Assembly: GCA_947054185.1 (NCBI GenBank)
Contig: CAMRVW010000100.1
Coordinates: 1-7,684, forward strand
DNA from: an uncultured Rikenellaceae bacterium
Lineage (GTDB): Bacteria > Bacteroidota > Bacteroidia > Bacteroidales > Rikenellaceae
Direction of reading: 5' to 3'
DNA length: 7,684 nt
The position numbers and the translations under genes were made by a program. Positions within the stretch are counted from its first letter, which is position 1; every line of letters starts with the position of its first letter. Positions 4,859 through 7,684 of the stretch are shown one piece after another. The notes below the pieces were generated by a model. That model ran no database searches, had not been told where the DNA came from, and worked only from the letters and a program-made list of their open reading frames with translations.

Positions 4859-6208
4859 ATGAGTAAAAACATCGATTTCACCACCGGGCCGGAGGGCCGT
4901 TCCATACTGCGGTTTGCCGTTCCGATAATATTCGGGGCGTTCATGATGCAGCTTTACAATTACGCCGACACGGTCATAGTGGGTCGTTATGTGGGCAAGC
5001 AGGCGCTTGCGGCAGTGGGGGCGTCGGCGCCGTTCGTGTTCATGCTCGTGTCGTTGGTCATAGGCATAGGCATAGGCACCACCATCATAATATCGCAGGC
5101 ATACGGTGCGCGCGACCACGACCGTGTGCGCAAGGCGGCCGACTCGCTCTATATCTTTCTATTTCTGGCGGCAGTGGTCATGACGGTGGCAGGCCTTGTG
5201 TTATGCCGCAAGATAATGGAGTTTATAGACCTGCCCGCCGATATCATGCCATACGCGGTAAGTTACCTTAGAATATATCTGCTGGGGCTGGTGTTTCTCT
5301 TCTTCTTCAACTGCCTGTCGTCTATCCTCAGAGGTGTCGGCGACTCACGCACCCCGTTGCTCTTTCTCGTGGTCTCGTCACTGCTCAACATAGGTCTCGA
5401 CCTTCTGTTCGTCGCCCTGTTCGGATGGGGCATAGAGGGGGCGGCGTGGGCCACGGTCGCGGCTCAGGCGGCGGCGGTGATATTCGCCATATCGTACACC
5501 AACAGAAAAAACGACCTCATAAAGTTCGACCCTCTGCACCTGCGTTTCGACCGCCGCATATTCCTGCGCAGCCTCAGGCTCGGCATACCCGCAGGCGCAC
5601 AACAACTGCTCGTGGGCATGGGCATGCTTGCCATAATGTCCATAGTCAGCGATTTCGACACCGACACCGTTGCAGCCTTCTCGGGGGCGTCGCGCATCGA
5701 GACCATAGTGGCGGTCATCCCCATGAACCTCAGCATCGCTCTCACCTCGTTCACGGGTCAGAACTTCGGCATAGGAGCCTTTGACCGCATACGCCGCGGG
5801 CTGAGAGCCACAGTCATATACTCGGCAGTGGCCGGGGCGGTGATAATGGCGGGTTTGTTGCTCCTGGCCGAACCGCTCATGGAGGTGTTCACATCCGAAA
5901 GTGCGGTCATAGAGATAGGATGCGGATATCTCAGGGTGCTGGGCTTGTCTTTCTGGATCTTCTCGCTCATGTTCTGCTTCATGGGCGCCCTGCGCGGCAT
6001 GGGCAACACCGTCGCCCCCATGCTGATAACGCTTTTCTCTTTATGGATAGTGAGGGTACCCTTGGCACACCTGCTCTCGAGCCGTTTCGGACAGATAGGT
6101 ATATGGTCTGCCGGCTCGGTGGCGTGGCTTTTGGGTACGCTCTGCGCTCTTGCGGCATTTGTCCGGGAGGTGGGCAAGATGAGGAAAAAAGAGGTCTCGG
6201 GCATATAG
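4859..6208 (+). CDS. MATE-family efflux transporter
   Basis: This 449-residue inner-membrane protein has the size and 12-helix pattern of multidrug and toxic compound extrusion transporters, which export cationic or other organic compounds against a Na+ or H+ gradient. Hydrophobic segments by eye lie near 17-30, 57-79, 96-115, 135-157, 166-188, 192-212, 243-263, 283-297, 317-337, 357-378, 385-405 and 413-434. Family signatures appear in both halves: QLYNYADTVIVGRYVG (31-46) and SQAYGARD (79-86) in the first, AAFSGASRIETI (272-283) and TSFTGQNFGIG (296-306) in the second. The start MSKNIDFTTG is typical. AAAGAGG lies just 1 nt before the ATG, too close to act as a normal Shine-Dalgarno sequence. 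The substrate cannot be predicted. A degenerate copy of its last codons follows the stop. Confidence 0.95.
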   Translation: MSKNIDFTTGPEGRSILRFAVPIIFGAFMMQLYNYADTVIVGRYVGKQALAAVGASAPFVFMLVSLVIGIGIGTTIIISQAYGARDHDRVRKAADSLYIFLFLAAVVMTVAGLVLCRKIMEFIDLPADIMPYAVSYLRIYLLGLVFLFFFNCLSSILRGVGDSRTPLLFLVVSSLLNIGLDLLFVALFGWGIEGAAWATVAAQAAAVIFAISYTNRKNDLIKFDPLHLRFDRRIFLRSLRLGIPAGAQQLLVGMGMLAIMSIVSDFDTDTVAAFSGASRIETIVAVIPMNLSIALTSFTGQNFGIGAFDRIRRGLRATVIYSAVAGAVIMAGLLLLAEPLMEVFTSESAVIEIGCGYLRVLGLSFWIFSLMFCFMGALRGMGNTVAPMLITLFSLWIVRVPLAHLLSSRFGQIGIWSAGSVAWLLGTLCALAAFVREVGKMRKKEVSGI

Positions 6209-6291
6209 GTATATGGTTGGCCGGTGCTGTGTCGTGGCTTTTTGTGTGCTTTGCGTTTATGCGGCATTTGTGCGTCGGAGCTGTGGTTTGA
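6195..6291 (+). pseudogene. Decayed, out-of-frame duplicate of the transporter 3' end
   Basis: Bases 6195-6291 repeat 6085-6180 at an offset of 110 bp, changing to 109 after a small indel. The blocks ATAGGTATATGG, CGTGGCTTTT and TGCGGCATTTGT recur in order, and by eye about three quarters of some 78 aligned columns agree. Translated in another frame, the copy reads GHIGIWLAGAVSWLF, against GQIGIWSAGSVAWLL at 411-425 of the transporter, and ends at a TGA at 6289. The transporter's own stop (6206-6208) lies inside the start of the copy. It has no start of its own and cannot encode a transporter; it is most simply a relic of a local duplication. Confidence 0.8.
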
Positions 6292-6401
6292 TGTCATGCA
6301 AGTGGGGTGGTGGGCAGGTGAAAAGAAAGAGGCCGGGAGCGGGTCTATGTCCCCTGTGATGTCTGTCGGGGCTGTGTCTGAAAATAATTGTCGTCAGCCT
6401 G

Positions 6402-6431
6402 TTTGGTATCGGAAAATTTTGTGTATTTTTA
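6402..6431 (+). promoter_or_regulatory. Probable promoter for the aminotransferase gene
   Basis: TTTG (6402-6405) is followed after 18 bp by TATTTTTA (6424-6431), which differs from TAnnTTTG only in the last base. A start near 6438 would give a leader of about 22 nt. The start point falls within the left arm of the following hairpin. Confidence 0.5.
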
Positions 6432-6434
6432 CCT

Positions 6435-6455
6435 CGGGCAATAAGCCCGCTTTTT
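6435..6455 (+). terminator. Terminator-like hairpin just before the aminotransferase start
   Basis: CGGGC (6435-6439) and GCCCG (6445-6449) form a 5-bp GC-only stem around AATAA, followed by C and five T residues. It would end read-through from the transporter gene. It sits only 10 nt before the ATG at 6460, and the putative promoter fires from within it, so aminotransferase messages would not carry the full hairpin. Confidence 0.55.
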
Positions 6456-6459
6456 GTTT

Positions 6460-7656
6460 ATGGTTAAGTTATCGGAAAAGGCACGGCTCATGCCGGCATC
6501 ACCCATCCGCAAATTGGTGCCCTTCTCAGAGGCAGCCAAAAAACGCGGAGTAAAAGTTTATCACCTCAATATAGGCCAGCCCGACATATCGACCCCTCGC
6601 GAGGCGTTCGATGCGTTGGCTGCCGCCGACGACCCCGTGTTGCGTTATACCCACTCGGCCGGCATAGAGAGCTATCGCCGCGGCCTGGCCGACTATTACA
6701 ACGGCTTGGGCATACCGGCGGTCTCTTATGAAGACATAACCGTCACCACCGGCGGCTCCGAGGCCATAATATTCGCCTTTATGGCCTGCCTCAATCCGGG
6801 CGACGAGGTCATCACCCCCGAGCCGTTCTATGCCAACTATCGGGGCTTTGCCGTTGAGGCCGGCGTCAGCATCGCAACAGTCACCTCGACAATAGACGAC
6901 AATTTCGCCCTGCCGTCGGTGGACCGGATAGAAAAATGTATCAGCGACAAGACGCGCGCCATCCTTATATGTAACCCCAACAACCCCACAGGTTACCTTT
7001 ACACCGAGCAGGAGATGCGTCGCCTGGGTCGCATTGCCGCCGAACACGGCCTCTATCTCATTGCCGACGAGGTCTATCGCGAGTTTTGTTACGACGGAGC
7101 CACCCACTTCTCGGTGCTCAACATGACCGAATATGCCGACAATATCATCATGATAGACTCCGTGTCCAAGCGTTACAGTATGTGCGGTGTGCGTCTGGGA
7201 GCGTTGGTCACGCGCAATAAAGAACTTACCGCGGCTGTGTTGAAGCTGGCTCAGGCCCGCCTTTGTCCTCCGTTGCTCGCCCAGATAGCTGCCGAGGGGG
7301 CGCTCAAAACGCCTCAGAGCTATTTCGACAACGTCAAAGAGGAGTACACCCGCCGTCGCGACTTCCTTGTAAAACGGTTGCGCCAGATAGAGGGTGTGCG
7401 TTGTCCCATGCCGCAGGGCGCTTTCTATGCCACTGTGGAGCTGCCTGTCGACAATGCCGATGACTTCGCCCGCTGGCTCCTCGAGGAGTTCTCTTATCAA
7501 GGTGCGACGGTGATGCTTGCCCCGGCCTCGGGCTTCTATGCCACCGAGGGTGTGGGCCTCAATCAGGTGAGGGTGGCATACGTGCTCAATGTCGAGGATA
7601 TGGCCGTTGCCATGGAGTGCCTCGAACACGGTCTTAAAGAGTATAAAAACAGATAG
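6460..7656 (+). CDS. PLP-dependent aminotransferase, class I/II (fold type I)
   Basis: This 398-residue cytoplasmic enzyme has the full set of class I/II aminotransferase residues. GQPD (39-42) and GGSEA (98-102) lie in the cofactor and substrate region, Y124 is at the ring-stacking position, NPNNPTG (172-178) holds the conserved Asn, ADEVY (202-206) holds the Asp that pairs with the pyridine nitrogen, and SVSKRYSMCGVRLG (234-247) holds the PLP-binding K237 and phosphate-binding R245. R371 (QVRVAY) is the C-terminal carboxylate-binding arginine. The overall pattern is closest to aspartate-type aminotransferases, but the amino donor cannot be fixed from sequence alone. I prefer the ATG at 6460 to the in-frame TTG at 6454, which lies in the T-run of the hairpin. 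It appears to be transcribed alone. Confidence 0.95.
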   Translation: MVKLSEKARLMPASPIRKLVPFSEAAKKRGVKVYHLNIGQPDISTPREAFDALAAADDPVLRYTHSAGIESYRRGLADYYNGLGIPAVSYEDITVTTGGSEAIIFAFMACLNPGDEVITPEPFYANYRGFAVEAGVSIATVTSTIDDNFALPSVDRIEKCISDKTRAILICNPNNPTGYLYTEQEMRRLGRIAAEHGLYLIADEVYREFCYDGATHFSVLNMTEYADNIIMIDSVSKRYSMCGVRLGALVTRNKELTAAVLKLAQARLCPPLLAQIAAEGALKTPQSYFDNVKEEYTRRRDFLVKRLRQIEGVRCPMPQGAFYATVELPVDNADDFARWLLEEFSYQGATVMLAPASGFYATEGVGLNQVRVAYVLNVEDMAVAMECLEHGLKEYKNR

Positions 7657-7674
7657 AGGAGCCACACGGCTCCT
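7657..7674 (+). terminator. Stem-loop directly after the aminotransferase stop
   Basis: AGGAGCC (7657-7663) and GGCTCCT (7668-7674) form a perfect 7-bp stem with a 4-nt loop, starting at the base after the stop codon. No T-run follows within the last 10 bases of the window, so termination is probable only from shape and position. Confidence 0.5.
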
Positions 7675-7684
7675 GCTGTAAGAG

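Noticed and set aside
5758..6297. 179-codon minus-strand reading frame
   Set aside because: It is antisense to the end of the transporter gene and has no domain or start-site support.
6526..7665. 379-codon minus-strand reading frame
   Set aside because: It is antisense to the aminotransferase, whose cofactor and substrate residues are intact. Codon bias of the sense gene is enough to keep the other strand open.

Overview
The window looks like a chromosomal segment from a member of the Bacteroidota, most likely the order Bacteroidales. Three things point there. Several upstream regions carry the TTTG / TAnnTTTG promoter elements of that phylum. Starts are AT-rich and lack usable Shine-Dalgarno sequences. 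The tyrosine recombinase, RNase HII and aminotransferase read like Bacteroidales family members, and isoleucine is often coded by ATA. No rRNA, tRNA or CRISPR array was seen, and I cannot name the genus or species.

Layout, left to right: a 22-bp tandem repeat array (1-154) that runs off the left edge; rnhB (RNase HII, minus strand, 176-778); two copies of a 41-bp promoter-bearing repeat in front of rnhB (785-898); a gene-free stretch (899-1371) with a minus-strand terminator-like hairpin, a perfect AT-only inverted repeat and a cluster of AraC-site-like direct repeats; an AraC-family regulator (minus, 1372-2217); a second gene-free stretch rich in inverted repeats (2218-2700); a tyrosine recombinase (minus, 2701-3921); a divergent small lipoprotein gene (plus, 4213-4464) with a strong terminator; a MATE-family efflux transporter (plus, 4859-6208) followed by a decayed duplicate of its own 3' end; and a PLP-dependent aminotransferase (plus, 6460-7656) with a stem-loop directly after its stop codon.

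rnhB, the transporter and the aminotransferase look like ordinary chromosomal genes, each with its own promoter signal. The accessory part is the middle, 899-4571: AraC regulator, tyrosine recombinase and lipoprotein, with structured spacers between them. An AraC regulator next to a tyrosine recombinase is compatible with a surface-structure or phase-variation locus or with the remains of an integrated element, but no invertible segment, att pair or fimbrial gene is visible here, so this is only a hypothesis. The most concrete oddities are the repeated promoter element before rnhB, the out-of-frame duplication after the transporter gene, the minisatellite beside rnhB, and the possible small RNA in the spacer downstream of the AraC gene.
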